From positions 248,001 through 312,000 of the forward strand of contig NZ_JBDZDV010000001.1 in assembly GCF_040544485.1 (NCBI RefSeq): a stretch of 64,000 nt of DNA, read 5' to 3'. A program made the position numbers and the translations under genes. The notes under the pieces were generated by a model, which searched no databases, had not been told where the DNA came from, and worked only from the letters and a program-made list of their open reading frames with translations. This stretch comes from Lacicoccus halitifaciens (GTDB lineage Bacteria; Bacillota; Bacilli; Staphylococcales; Salinicoccaceae). This document shows, piece by piece, positions 1 to 9,357 of the stretch (the first letter of the stretch is position 1; each line of letters begins with the position of its first letter).

Positions 1-719
1 AGGTTTCCTTTTATATAATCGCCGGAGCAACGGCACTGCATCTTTTGACCTACATCAACATCATCATAAGCCTTGGGAGGATACCGGTATTCACCACTTA
101 CGAGGGCATGTTCACTTTATCCCTTGTGTTATCGATCGTCGGGATCAGCTATTATTACAGGAATGAAAGCGAACAGGTGTTTTTTGGATTCATATTCTTC
201 AGTTTCCTGTTCTTTTCGATATTCACATTCCAGCCCGAGCCGCTTTCAAGGGAAGTCGAAGTATCGGTATTGATGAATGAACTGCTGGTCATCCATGTCG
301 GGCTCGCACTGCTTGCCTATGTGCTGTTCTTCATGTCGGCCCTGCATTCGCTGATCTACCTGATACAGTACGACAATTTGAAGAAAAAGCGCTTCAACCG
401 CACATTCTTTTCATTGTTCAGTATAGAGACCGCAAAGAAGGTCATGATCAGAAGCCTTGTGATCGGGCTTTTGACGATGACGGTCAGCATTCTGCTCGGA
501 CTGCATTGGGGCATCCAGATCATCGGGGTGGATATCATGTGGGACATTAAAGTGATGGGCACTTCATTTGTGGTGCTTTTATATGCCGCGCTCTTCATTC
601 ATTTGAAAAAAGTGCGCAATACTTATATATTTGCTATGTTGAACATTGGATTGTTCATATTTTGCATGATCAATTATCTGTTTGTATCACAATTTTCCAA
701 TTTCCATATTTGGACTTAA
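1..719 (+). CDS. hemX: HemX-type cytochrome c assembly family membrane protein (5'-truncated)
   Basis: The reading frame is open from the left window edge (frame beginning at base 3) to the TAA at 717-719, so the true start lies outside. The visible protein is strongly hydrophobic, with about six to seven membrane segments, and ends in a short hydrophilic tail. It is followed 15 bases later by hemC. In Bacillus and Staphylococcus the hemA-hemX-hemC-hemD-hemB-hemL operon carries HemX, a membrane protein of the CcsA/ResC-like cytochrome c assembly family that limits HemA (glutamyl-tRNA reductase) levels. Position and hydrophobicity support that call. A CcsA-like protein is the alternative, but the hem context argues for HemX. 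Confidence 0.85.
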   Translation, partial: VSFYIIAGATALHLLTYINIIISLGRIPVFTTYEGMFTLSLVLSIVGISYYYRNESEQVFFGFIFFSFLFFSIFTFQPEPLSREVEVSVLMNELLVIHVGLALLAYVLFFMSALHSLIYLIQYDNLKKKRFNRTFFSLFSIETAKKVMIRSLVIGLLTMTVSILLGLHWGIQIIGVDIMWDIKVMGTSFVVLLYAALFIHLKKVRNTYIFAMLNIGLFIFCMINYLFVSQFSNFHIWT

Positions 720-734
720 AAAAGGAGTATTTTA

Positions 735-1658
735 ATGAGAAAGTTTATCGTTGGATCCAGGCGTTCGGGACTTGCCATGACCCAGTCAAAACAGTTCATC
801 GCATCACTTGAAGAGAAATTCCCGGAAGCAGAATTTGAAATCAAGGAAATCGTGACGAAAGGTGACCGCATCGTGGATGTGCAGCTGTCAAAAGTCGGCG
901 GCAAAGGCCTCTTCGTCAAGGAGATTGAGCTTGCGCTTGAAAATAAAGAGATCGATATGGCGATCCACAGCCTGAAGGATGTGCCGAGCCAGCTGCCCGA
1001 GCAGTTCAAAATCGGCTGCATACCTGAACGGGAAGATATGCGGGATGCCTTCCTCTCCAACAACAAAGTGCTGTTCAAAGATCTTCCTTCCGGAAGCATC
1101 GTCGGTACGAGCAGCCTGAGACGCGCCGCCCAGCTGAAATCGATGCGTGATGATATCACCGTCAACTGGGTGAGGGGCAATATCGACACCCGCATCAAAA
1201 AGATGGAATCCGGTGAATATGACGCGATCATCCTTGCAGCTGCCGGCCTTAAACGGATGGGGTGGGGCGACAGCCGTGTGACCGAGTACTTTGATGCCGA
1301 AGAGTTCATCCCGGCGATTGCACAGGGTGCACTCGGGATTGAGATCAGGAAAGACGACCATGAACTCGCTGAAATGCTTGCGGCGGTCCATTCGAAGGAG
1401 GATGCCATCTGCACGTCGGCAGAAAGGACGTTCCTGCGCCGCATGGACGGCAGCTGTCAGGTGCCGATCGGCGGTTATGCGACACTTGAAGACGGCGAAC
1501 TTTATTTGACCGGGCTGATCATGTCGGAGGACGGCAATGAGAAGTACCTCGTCAAAAAATCCGGCACGGACCCTGAAGCGCTCGGCAATCTGGTGGCTGA
1601 CGAAATGGAAAAGATCGGTGCCAAGGAGATCATTGATAAAATCAATGAAGAAAAATAA
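735..1658 (+). CDS. hemC: Porphobilinogen deaminase (hydroxymethylbilane synthase)
   Basis: This cytosolic enzyme joins four porphobilinogen units into hydroxymethylbilane in haem synthesis. The 307-residue length is typical. The start ATG follows AAAGGAG at a normal distance. The N-terminus (KFIVGSRRSGLAMTQ) and the loop GSCQVPIGGYA are family hallmarks; Cys241 in that loop is the residue that carries the dipyrromethane cofactor. It lies 15 bases after hemX and 4 bases before hemD, in the same operon. No sign of damage. Confidence 0.97.
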   Translation: MRKFIVGSRRSGLAMTQSKQFIASLEEKFPEAEFEIKEIVTKGDRIVDVQLSKVGGKGLFVKEIELALENKEIDMAIHSLKDVPSQLPEQFKIGCIPEREDMRDAFLSNNKVLFKDLPSGSIVGTSSLRRAAQLKSMRDDITVNWVRGNIDTRIKKMESGEYDAIILAAAGLKRMGWGDSRVTEYFDAEEFIPAIAQGALGIEIRKDDHELAEMLAAVHSKEDAICTSAERTFLRRMDGSCQVPIGGYATLEDGELYLTGLIMSEDGNEKYLVKKSGTDPEALGNLVADEMEKIGAKEIIDKINEEK

Positions 1659-1662
1659 TGCA

Positions 1663-2349
1663 ATGAAGAAGACGGTGCTGGTCACACAGACGAAGCTCAA
1701 TGTGACCAGTGACCGCTTTAATGTCATGCATGCCCCTTTGATTTCAATCCAGCCGCTTGATGTTGAAGAAGCGTTTTTAAAGCATGAATATGACTGGCTG
1801 ATACTGACGAGCAAAAATGCAGTCAAGCTCTTCTTGCCGTATATGGAAGACCTTAAATTCTCCAAAATAGGGAGCATCGGCGAGAAGACGACGGAAGTCC
1901 TCGTCAATAACGGCTATACCGTGGACTTTGAACCTTCCGTCTACACACAGGAAGGATTCATAGAAGATTTTCCGCTGCATGATGAAAGGGTCGAACGGGT
2001 ACTGTACCCTACAAGCAGGGCCGCAAGGCCCCATCTTAAGGATTATCTGGAATCCCACGGGGTGACTGTGGATAAGCTCTCCATATATGAGCCCGTCGAT
2101 AATGTCGGGTCCATGGAAAAAATCCGGGAAGAGATGGATGACATCGATATCCTGACTTTTTCAAGCCCTTCCGGTGTGAAAGTGTTCATGAAGTACATTG
2201 AACCGGAACTGCTGAAGGAGAAGCCCGTCATATCGATCGGTGCGGTCACGAAGGAAAAGCTGGATGAGTACGGTGTGCCGTCCATCTCCCCGGAAAAGGC
2301 GACGCTTGAGAGCATGTATGAATTAATCAATGAAAAATTTGAGGTGTAA
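1663..2349 (+). CDS. hemD: Uroporphyrinogen-III synthase
   Basis: Closes and inverts ring D of hydroxymethylbilane to form uroporphyrinogen III. The protein (228 residues) is divergent, as is usual for HemD, but shows the two alternating alpha/beta halves and the motif LTFSSPSGVKVFM typical of the HEM4 fold near the C-terminal half. The frame runs upstream into hemC. I chose ATG 1663 (MKKTVLVTQTKLN); ATG 1645 is an in-frame alternative overlapping the hemC end, and neither has a strong ribosome-binding site, which suggests translational coupling. hemB starts 2 bases after the stop. Confidence 0.9.
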   Translation: MKKTVLVTQTKLNVTSDRFNVMHAPLISIQPLDVEEAFLKHEYDWLILTSKNAVKLFLPYMEDLKFSKIGSIGEKTTEVLVNNGYTVDFEPSVYTQEGFIEDFPLHDERVERVLYPTSRAARPHLKDYLESHGVTVDKLSIYEPVDNVGSMEKIREEMDDIDILTFSSPSGVKVFMKYIEPELLKEKPVISIGAVTKEKLDEYGVPSISPEKATLESMYELINEKFEV

Positions 2350-2351
2350 AA

Positions 2352-3332
2352 ATGAATTTTGACCGTCACAGAAGACTGAGGCGCACGGCGAATATGAGGG
2401 ATATCGTGAGGGAGACCCATCTCCATAAGGAAGACCTCATCTATCCGATATTCGTAGTGGAGAAAGATGATGTTAAGAAAGAAGTCCCTTCAATGAAAGG
2501 GGTTTATCAGATTTCATTGAACTTATTGAAGGAAGAGCTGGATGAAGTCGTGGATCTCGGCATCAAGTCCGTCATCTTCTTCGGCATACCGAATGAAAAG
2601 GATGAAGTCGGCAGCGGTGCGTATCATGATCACGGCATCGTCCAGGAAGCGTGCCGTCTGTCGAAAAAGCATCATCCGGAACTGCTCGTCATCCTGGATA
2701 CATGTCTGTGTGAATACACGGACCACGGCCATTGCGGGCTGATCGATCCGGAGACGGAGGATGTGGACAACGATTCGACGCTGCCACTGCTTGTACGGAC
2801 CGCCGTGTCACAGGCACGTGCGGGCGCTGACATCATCGCCCCGAGCAATATGATGGACGGCTTCGTCACAGAGATCAGGAAAGGCCTGGACGAGAACGGC
2901 TTCAGCCATATACCGATCATGAGCTACGGCATCAAGTATGCCTCCAAATTTTACGGCCCGTTCCGTGATGCGGCGGAATCGACGCCGTCATTCGGCGACC
3001 GCAGGACGTATCAGATGGACCCTGCAAACAGGCTTGAGGCCCTGCGTGAACTCGAAAGTGATGAAATCGAAGGTGCGGACATGATGATCGTGAAACCTGC
3101 GTTGTCCTACCTGGACATCATCCGCGATGTCAGGAACAGTTCCGACCTCCCGGTCGTTGCATACAATGTCAGCGGGGAGTACGCGATGACGAAGACAGCC
3201 ATCGATATGGGGCTCGTCGATGAAGAGGTCATCATTGAACAGATGATTTCCATGAAACGTGCCGGTGCAGACTTAATCATCACTTATTTTGCAAAAGATA
3301 TTTGTAAGAAAATTGATCGAGGAGAGGTATAA
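2352..3332 (+). CDS. hemB: Delta-aminolevulinic acid dehydratase (porphobilinogen synthase)
   Basis: Condenses two 5-aminolevulinate molecules into porphobilinogen. It has 326 residues, standard length. The metal-binding cysteine stretch DTCLCEYTDHGHCG is intact, predicting a zinc-type enzyme. The two Schiff-base lysines are present: Lys195 in SYGIKYASKFYGPF and Lys248 in MIVKPALSYLDI. The ribosome-binding site GAGGTG sits at the end of hemD, and hemL follows after 2 bases. Confidence 0.98.
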   Translation: MNFDRHRRLRRTANMRDIVRETHLHKEDLIYPIFVVEKDDVKKEVPSMKGVYQISLNLLKEELDEVVDLGIKSVIFFGIPNEKDEVGSGAYHDHGIVQEACRLSKKHHPELLVILDTCLCEYTDHGHCGLIDPETEDVDNDSTLPLLVRTAVSQARAGADIIAPSNMMDGFVTEIRKGLDENGFSHIPIMSYGIKYASKFYGPFRDAAESTPSFGDRRTYQMDPANRLEALRELESDEIEGADMMIVKPALSYLDIIRDVRNSSDLPVVAYNVSGEYAMTKTAIDMGLVDEEVIIEQMISMKRAGADLIITYFAKDICKKIDRGEV

Positions 3333-3334
3333 TC

Positions 3335-4621
3335 ATGTTTGAAAAATCCAAAGCACTATATGAAGAAGCAGTCGAACTGATGCCGGGCGGCGTGAACTCG
3401 CCTGCACGTGCATTCAAGTCCGTGGGGGATCACCCGTTGTTCATCGAACGTGCAAAAGATGCGCGCCTCTATGATGTGGACGGCAATGAATTCATCGATT
3501 ACTGTCTGAGCTTCGGCCCGCTGATACTCGGCCACAGTGATGACAAAGTGGTATCTGAAGTCGCGGAAACCGCTAAAAAAGGCACAAGTTTCGGTGCGCC
3601 GACCGAGCTTGAAAACAAGATGGCCGAGCTTGTCATAGAAAGGGTGCCTTCAATCGAGATGGTCCGGATGGTATCTTCCGGTACGGAAGCGACGCTTTCT
3701 GCACTCAGACTGGCAAGAGGCTACACAGACCGCAATAAAATACTTAAATTCGAAGGCTGCTACCACGGCCACAGTGATTCACTGCTCATCAAGGCAGGTT
3801 CAGGCGTGGCGACGCTCGGCCTTCCGGACTCCCCGGGTGTGCCTGAAGGCACGGCCCTCAATACAATCACTTTACCTTACAATGATCCGGAGAGCCTGAA
3901 AGAGGCTTTCGACAAGTACGGGGAAGATATCGCAGGCGTCATCGTCGAGCCCGTTGCCGGCAACATGGGTGTCGTGCCGCCGGTCGAAGACTTCCTTAAA
4001 TACGTCCGTGAGATCACCGAAAAGAATGGCACTGTGCTGATTTTTGATGAGGTCATGACCGGTTTCAGGGTCGGCTTCAACTGTGCCCAGGGTCATTATG
4101 ACGTCATGCCGGACCTTACATGCCTTGGAAAAGTGATCGGCGGCGGCATGCCGGTCGGTGCATACGGCGGCAAGAGGGAAATCATGGAACACGTCGCACC
4201 TGTCGGTGATATTTACCAGGCGGGGACGCTTTCGGGTAACCCCCTGGCAATGGCGGGCGGCTATCATACGCTGAGCCAGCTGTCGGAGGAGAGTTATGAG
4301 TACTTCAACGAACTTGCCGACCTGCTGGAAGATGGCCTGAAGGAAGTGTTCGGAAAACATGAGAGACCGATCACGGTGAACCGTGCAGGTTCGATGATCG
4401 GCTTCTTCCTCACTGAAGGACCGGTGACGGATTTCAACAGTGCGAACGAGAGTGACCTGGTCTTATTCAAAGCGCTCTTCCAGGAGCTGCTGAAAGAGGG
4501 CATTTATCTCCCGCCGTCCCAATTTGAAGGGATGTTCCTGTCGACCAAGCACACCAGAGATGACATCAAGGCGACGATCACGGCGTTTGACAATGCTTTG
4601 ACCCGCCTAAGTAAAAAGTAA
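3335..4621 (+). CDS. hemL: Glutamate-1-semialdehyde 2,1-aminomutase
   Basis: PLP enzyme that converts glutamate-1-semialdehyde to 5-aminolevulinate, the C5-pathway entry to haem. The 428-residue length fits. The N-terminal motif MPGGVNSPARAF, the central FDEVMTGFRV and the PLP lysine (Lys266) in LGKVIGGGMPVGAYGG are all seen. The start follows GAGGAGAGG at the end of hemB. It is the last hem gene; I see no clear terminator behind it, and a separate promoter lies before the next gene. Confidence 0.97.
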   Translation: MFEKSKALYEEAVELMPGGVNSPARAFKSVGDHPLFIERAKDARLYDVDGNEFIDYCLSFGPLILGHSDDKVVSEVAETAKKGTSFGAPTELENKMAELVIERVPSIEMVRMVSSGTEATLSALRLARGYTDRNKILKFEGCYHGHSDSLLIKAGSGVATLGLPDSPGVPEGTALNTITLPYNDPESLKEAFDKYGEDIAGVIVEPVAGNMGVVPPVEDFLKYVREITEKNGTVLIFDEVMTGFRVGFNCAQGHYDVMPDLTCLGKVIGGGMPVGAYGGKREIMEHVAPVGDIYQAGTLSGNPLAMAGGYHTLSQLSEESYEYFNELADLLEDGLKEVFGKHERPITVNRAGSMIGFFLTEGPVTDFNSANESDLVLFKALFQELLKEGIYLPPSQFEGMFLSTKHTRDDIKATITAFDNALTRLSKK

Positions 4622-4634
4622 CCAAAAATTATGC

Positions 4635-4662
4635 TTCATAGTTAAGCAATTAAGTGTATAAT
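4635..4662 (+). promoter_or_regulatory. Predicted sigma-A promoter for the cytochrome c gene
   Basis: A consensus -10 TATAAT (4657-4662) lies 16 bases after a weak -35 TTCATA (4635-4640), about 32 bases before the cytochrome start. Read from sequence only. Confidence 0.5.
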
Positions 4663-4694
4663 AGGTATGAATAATATTTGGGGGGTCACAGTGA

Positions 4695-5288
4695 ATGAGT
4701 GATAAAAAAGATCAAAACCTTACAGATAAGGAAGTCAACATGGAGGGCGTCAGAGATGAAGGCAAGACCTATATCGAGGGTCAGGGCCGTGAAATGATTA
4801 TTCATTCTAAGGAAGATAAGAAAAAAGACAGACGTAATCCATTAGTATGGCTGATTCCAGTCCTGGTGATCATTCTAATTATTCCATTAATGATTTTCCA
4901 TATTGGCGGTGACGGTGAAGGCAGTGAAGAAACTGCAGACACAGGTGCCGGCACTGAGGAATCAAGCGATGATTCAGCTGAAACGGAAGAGCCTGTCGAA
5001 GGCGAAGAAGGTGCCGAAGAACAGGCTGCCGAAGAGGATGGTGCTGCAGAAGGAAATGGCGCTTCTTCCGGTGATGTGGACGCTGAAGGCGTTGCCCAGA
5101 ACTCATGTGCTTCATGTCACGGTGAGGACTTTTCAGGAGGAATGGGGCCGGCACTTGCAGGCACAGATCTGAGTGAAGAGGAATTCACCGACATCGTAAG
5201 GAACGGCCAGGGTTCAATGCCTGCGTTTGATGAAGATCAGGTCAGTGATGAAGAACTGACTGCAATGTATGACATGTGGTCTGAATAA
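4695..5288 (+). CDS. Membrane-anchored small c-type cytochrome with acidic linker
   Basis: The 197-residue protein has a charged cytosolic N-terminus, one membrane segment (about residues 48-70, rich in Ile/Leu/Val) and a long linker of mostly Glu, Asp, Ala, Gly and Ser (about 72-130). A class I cytochrome c domain follows, with the haem motif Cys138-x-x-Cys141-His142 and a likely axial Met175 in GSMPAF. This places the haem domain outside the membrane, as an electron carrier to or from respiratory oxidases, like the Bacillus c550/c551 proteins. It has its own promoter and terminator just after the haem operon. The very acidic tether suits a salt-adapted host (inference). Confidence 0.88.
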   Translation: MSDKKDQNLTDKEVNMEGVRDEGKTYIEGQGREMIIHSKEDKKKDRRNPLVWLIPVLVIILIIPLMIFHIGGDGEGSEETADTGAGTEESSDDSAETEEPVEGEEGAEEQAAEEDGAAEGNGASSGDVDAEGVAQNSCASCHGEDFSGGMGPALAGTDLSEEEFTDIVRNGQGSMPAFDEDQVSDEELTAMYDMWSE

Positions 5289-5297
5289 TTTATGACT

Positions 5298-5333
5298 AAG
5301 GACTCCCTGATCCAGGGAGTCCTTATGTTTTTC
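5298..5333 (+). terminator. Rho-independent terminator after the cytochrome gene
   Basis: An 11-bp stem (AAGGACTCCCT paired with AGGGAGTCCTT) with a 5-base loop, followed by a T-rich stretch, starts 10 bases after the cytochrome stop. Confidence 0.85.
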
Positions 5334-5367
5334 AATGAACCCTCAACTTAAGGAAAGGTTTTTCTTT

Positions 5368-6435
5368 ATGAAAATAATCCGGTTAACCGCTCTTCTGCTG
5401 CTGGCACTCGGCATATCTTCGATCTTGAACGCTGCAGGCATGGTGCTTCCCTGGCTTTTCGGGTCCATGGCCGCCACATTCCTCTTCATACGGTTTGTGA
5501 CGGATGATTTTTATTTTCCGAAATGGATGGGCAATCTCGGCGTCTTTGTCATCGGTTTTGAAATCGGTTCGACATTCACGACGGATGCAATGCAGGAAAT
5601 GATCGGGGATATATGGAACATTTTCTTCATCAGCCTGCTGGTCATTTCATTAAGCCTCGGCCTCTCAAGGATCTTCATGAAGCTGACGGGCTGCACGCCC
5701 GAGACCGCCTTACTCTCATCGGTCCCGGGGGCCTTGAGCCAGATGCTGATCCTCGCTGAAGAGGACAAAAAGGCGGATTTGATGCTTGTGACGATTACGC
5801 AGATGTCGAGGATCATTCTTGTCGTCATACTGGTCCCTTTCATCGCGAGCTTATTCGCAGCGGATCAGACTGTATCTTCCGAAGCAGAGGAGCCGGCACC
5901 GCTTCTCTCCGAAGTTTTTGAGCCTTCTATGCTCCTGATTGTGGCGGGGGCCTTTATACTGATGTACATATTCAGGCTGATCAGATTCCCGGTCCCGTTC
6001 CTGCTCGGTCCGATCATCGCCGTATTGATCTGGAATATCACGACGGGCTACCATTTTTCGCTGAACATCGGATTTATGAACGTGGCGCAGATATTGTTCG
6101 GCATACGGATCGGCAGGCAGATTGCTTCTCTTTTGTATCAGCTGAACCGCCGGATGATCGTCTCCATGCTGATTCAGAACATACTGCTGATCGGCGGCAC
6201 ATTGTTGATTACGGGCATTTATCAAATGTTCACCGTGCATTCCTTCAACAATCTGTTCCTGAGTGCAGCGCCCGGGGGCATCGGCCAGCTGATCATCGTG
6301 GCAGTTGAGATGGGTGCGGATATCGCGATGATTTCGAGCTACCATATCTTCCGCATATTCTTCATCATACTGATCGTGACCCCGCTCGTCAGCTGGTACT
6401 TGAGGTACAGAAGGCGGAGGCAGGGCCGGACTTGA
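5368..6435 (+). CDS. AbrB/COG3180-type membrane protein (putative transporter or regulator)
   Basis: An integral membrane protein of about 355 residues with ten or so hydrophobic helices. It is built of two similar halves that share glycine/proline-rich turns (VLPWLFGSMAATFLF near residue 20; FPVPFLLGPIIAVLIW near 210) and a SAAPGGIGQL/SSVPGALSQM element in each half. That pattern matches the AbrB duplication family first noted beside ammonia monooxygenase genes; its substrate is not established. I chose ATG 5368 because AAGGAAAGG lies 9 bases upstream; an earlier in-frame ATG at 5335 has no site. It has no functional partner nearby. Confidence 0.75.
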   Translation: MKIIRLTALLLLALGISSILNAAGMVLPWLFGSMAATFLFIRFVTDDFYFPKWMGNLGVFVIGFEIGSTFTTDAMQEMIGDIWNIFFISLLVISLSLGLSRIFMKLTGCTPETALLSSVPGALSQMLILAEEDKKADLMLVTITQMSRIILVVILVPFIASLFAADQTVSSEAEEPAPLLSEVFEPSMLLIVAGAFILMYIFRLIRFPVPFLLGPIIAVLIWNITTGYHFSLNIGFMNVAQILFGIRIGRQIASLLYQLNRRMIVSMLIQNILLIGGTLLITGIYQMFTVHSFNNLFLSAAPGGIGQLIIVAVEMGADIAMISSYHIFRIFFIILIVTPLVSWYLRYRRRRQGRT

Positions 6436-6473
6436 CAGCATATGCAGATTTGTATAAGATATATTTAATCAAA

Positions 6474-6700
6474 TAACGAGGTCAGAAGAGTAGTCCTGAA
6501 CGGGTCTTTAGAGAATGTGTGGCAGGTGGGAACACATCGATGTCCAGGGTGAAAGTAGTCTGAAATCAATCTAATCTGAAAATGGCAGTAGGATTGGACG
6601 TAATTATGCGTTAAATAATTTTAAGTGCAGCAAGTGATTGCTGAATTTAGGTGGTACCGCGGAACTCCCGTCCTATTTTACAGGACGTGGAGTTTTTATT
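6474..6700 (+). promoter_or_regulatory. T-box riboswitch (tRNA-Val sensing) upstream of valS
   Basis: The leader holds the T-box core GGTGGTACCGCG at 6650-6661. A terminator hairpin follows immediately (AACTCCCGTCCT at 6663-6674 pairing with AGGACGTGGAGTT at 6682-6694, then a T run). The upstream 150 bases form the stem I region with AGAAGAGTAG; a plausible Val specifier is GTA at 6555-6557. Uncharged tRNA-Val should favour the antiterminator and read-through into valS and folC. The core and terminator are seen directly; the specifier is a guess. Confidence 0.92.
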
Positions 6701-6719
6701 ATGGAAGGAGAAATCATTT

Positions 6720-9341
6720 ATGGAAATGCCGAAGAAGTATCATCCAGCGAGTGTTGAGGAAGGTAAATATAAGAAATGGGTGGAAGAGGGATATTTCAAA
6801 TCAGATGCTAAGTCTGAAAAGGAGCCGTATTCCATCGTCATCCCGCCGCCGAACGTGACCGGCAGGCTGCATCTCGGGCATGCATGGGACACGACGCTTC
6901 AGGATATCATCACACGCATGAAGCGCATGCAGGGTTATGAAGTGCTTTATCTGCCGGGAATGGACCATGCAGGCATCGCCACACAGGCGAAAGTCGATGC
7001 ACGTCTGCGCGAGGCGGGCATCAAGCCCCATGAAATCGGGCGCGAGAAGTTTTTGGAGCACGCATGGAACTGGAAGGAAGAGTATGCAGACTTCATACGT
7101 GACCAGTGGGCGAAGCTCGGCCTCGGCCTGGATTACGATAAAGAGCGGTTCACGCTTGATGCCGGCTTGTCCGAGGCGGTCAGGAAAGTGTTCGTCGACA
7201 TGTACAATAAAGGCCTGATATACCGCGGCGAGTACATCATCAACTGGGATCCGAAAACGGAGACGGCACTGTCGGATATCGAAGTGATCCATAAGGAGGT
7301 CGAGGGTAAATTCTATCATGTGAAATATCCTTTGAGCGACGGTTCGGGGCACCTTGAAATCGCAACGACGCGTCCGGAGACGATGCTCGGTGATACGGCG
7401 ATCGTCGTGCATCCGGATGATGAGCGCTACAAGGACCTCATCGGCAAGACGGCGATCCTTCCAATCATGGAGCGGGAACTGCCGATCATCGCAGATGAAT
7501 ATGTCGATAAGGATTTCGGCACCGGTGTCATGAAAGTCACACCTGCACATGACCCGAACGACTTTGAAATCGGCAACAGGCACGACCTCGAGCGCATCAA
7601 CGTGATGAATACGGACGGGTCCATCAACGAGCTCGGCGGGCCGTATGCGGGGCTTGACCGCTTCGACTGCCGCAGACAGCTTGTGGAGGATCTGAAGGCA
7701 CAGGATCTGATGATCAAAATCGAGTCGCATGTACACTCCGTGGGCCATTCGGAACGGAGCGATGCGGTCGTGGAACCGTACTTGTCCACACAGTGGTTCG
7801 TCAGCATGGACTCCCTTGCCAAAGATACGCTGGACAATCAGAAGACGGATAACCGCGTCGAATTCGTCCCGCCGAGATTCGAGCAGACATTCAACACATG
7901 GATGGGCAATATCCGCGACTGGGTGATTTCGAGACAGCTGTGGTGGGGCCACAGGATACCTGCCTGGTACCACAATGAAACAGGCGAGATCTATGTCGGC
8001 ATGGAGGCGCCTCACGATGCCGAAAACTGGACCCAGGACGAGGATGTTCTGGATACGTGGTTCTCGAGTGCATTATGGCCTTTCTCAACGATGGGCTGGC
8101 CGGAAGAGACGGACGATCTGAAGAAGTTCTTCCCGACGAATGTCCTGGTCACAGGTTATGACATCATCTTCTTCTGGGTGGCGAGGATGATTTTCTCCTC
8201 CCTTGAACATACGGGACAAAAGCCGTTCTCCGACGTGCTGCTCCACGGCCTCGTCCGGGATGAGCAGAACCGAAAGATGTCGAAGTCACTCGGCAACGGC
8301 GTCGACCCGATGGATGTCATCGAGAAATACGGTGCCGATGCATTGAGGTACTTCCTCTCCACAGGCACGACACCGGGACAGGATCTGCGCTACAGTGATG
8401 AAAAAGTGGAATCCGTCTGGAACTTCATCAATAAGATCTGGAATGCATCGAGGTTCGCCCTCATGAACATCGGTCCGGACTTCAAGATGTCCGACATCAA
8501 CCTGGAAGGCAGGAAGTCACTTGCAGACAAGTGGATACTGACGAACCTGAACAATACGATCAAGGAAGTGACGAGGCTTTCCGAGAAATATGAATTCGGT
8601 GAAGTCGGCCGCCTCCTGTACAACTTCATATGGGATGATTTCTGCGACTGGTACATTGAAATGGCCAAAGTGCCGATGGCGGAAGGTACGGATGAAGAGA
8701 AGCACATGACACGCTCCGTACTCCTTTACACACTGGATAAAATATTGAAGATGCTGCACCCGTTCATGCCGTTCGTCACAGAGGAAATCTATCAGACGAT
8801 CGAAGGCGGACGTACGATCGTCACAAGCGACTGGCCGGAGGCTGATGACAGCCATATCGATGAGTCGGCGGAAAAAGAGATGGCACTGCTTGTTGAAATC
8901 ATCAAGTCTGTACGCCAGACAAGAAGCGAAGTGAACACGCCGTTATCCAAACCGATCGACATCAAGATAGAGGTGAAGGATGATGCAAGGCGTAAAGCAG
9001 TGGAAGCGAACAGGCATTACATCGACCGCTTCTGCAATCCGGAAACGCTGGAAATCGCATCCGCTATTGAAAAGAACGACGATGACAAGACGAGTGTCAT
9101 CACCGGTGCCACAGTGGTCCTGCCGCTCTCCGGGCTGATCGACAAAGCGCAGGAAATCGAACGCCTGAGCAGGGAGAAAGCGCGCCTTCAGGGTGAGCTT
9201 AAGCGTGTACACGGCAAATTGAACAACGAAAAATTCGTTGCGAATGCACCGGAAAGTGTGGTGCAGGAGGAAAGAGAAAAAGAAACCAAGTATCAGGCGC
9301 AGTACGATGAAGTGACAGCGCGTCTGGAAAGCTTGTCTTAA
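6720..9341 (+). CDS. valS: Valyl-tRNA synthetase
   Basis: Class I synthetase (873 residues) that charges tRNA-Val. The HIGH motif is HLGH at residues 51-54 within PPPNVTGRLHLGHAW; the KMSKS motif is at 519-523. The CP1 editing domain lies between them, and a C-terminal coiled-coil arm (about residues 805-873, alternating Glu/Arg/Leu) is typical of ValRS. I chose ATG 6720 because GGAAGGAG precedes it by 9 bases; the frame extends into the T-box but that part is leader RNA. folC follows after 16 bases and probably shares the transcript. Confidence 0.98.
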   Translation: MEMPKKYHPASVEEGKYKKWVEEGYFKSDAKSEKEPYSIVIPPPNVTGRLHLGHAWDTTLQDIITRMKRMQGYEVLYLPGMDHAGIATQAKVDARLREAGIKPHEIGREKFLEHAWNWKEEYADFIRDQWAKLGLGLDYDKERFTLDAGLSEAVRKVFVDMYNKGLIYRGEYIINWDPKTETALSDIEVIHKEVEGKFYHVKYPLSDGSGHLEIATTRPETMLGDTAIVVHPDDERYKDLIGKTAILPIMERELPIIADEYVDKDFGTGVMKVTPAHDPNDFEIGNRHDLERINVMNTDGSINELGGPYAGLDRFDCRRQLVEDLKAQDLMIKIESHVHSVGHSERSDAVVEPYLSTQWFVSMDSLAKDTLDNQKTDNRVEFVPPRFEQTFNTWMGNIRDWVISRQLWWGHRIPAWYHNETGEIYVGMEAPHDAENWTQDEDVLDTWFSSALWPFSTMGWPEETDDLKKFFPTNVLVTGYDIIFFWVARMIFSSLEHTGQKPFSDVLLHGLVRDEQNRKMSKSLGNGVDPMDVIEKYGADALRYFLSTGTTPGQDLRYSDEKVESVWNFINKIWNASRFALMNIGPDFKMSDINLEGRKSLADKWILTNLNNTIKEVTRLSEKYEFGEVGRLLYNFIWDDFCDWYIEMAKVPMAEGTDEEKHMTRSVLLYTLDKILKMLHPFMPFVTEEIYQTIEGGRTIVTSDWPEADDSHIDESAEKEMALLVEIIKSVRQTRSEVNTPLSKPIDIKIEVKDDARRKAVEANRHYIDRFCNPETLEIASAIEKNDDDKTSVITGATVVLPLSGLIDKAQEIERLSREKARLQGELKRVHGKLNNEKFVANAPESVVQEEREKETKYQAQYDEVTARLESLS

Positions 9342-9357
9342 AAGGGGTCTTTAGTTA

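Noticed and set aside
888..1907. 339-codon minus-strand open frame
   Set aside because: Antisense to hemC/hemD, which have clear family motifs; no ribosome site and no recognisable protein.
4905..5090. Acidic low-complexity tract as a tandem DNA repeat
   Set aside because: The Glu/Asp-rich stretch is coded by mixed codons without a repeated DNA unit.
6801..8015. 404-codon minus-strand open frame
   Set aside because: Antisense shadow of valS produced by GC-biased codon use; His/Arg-rich nonsense composition.
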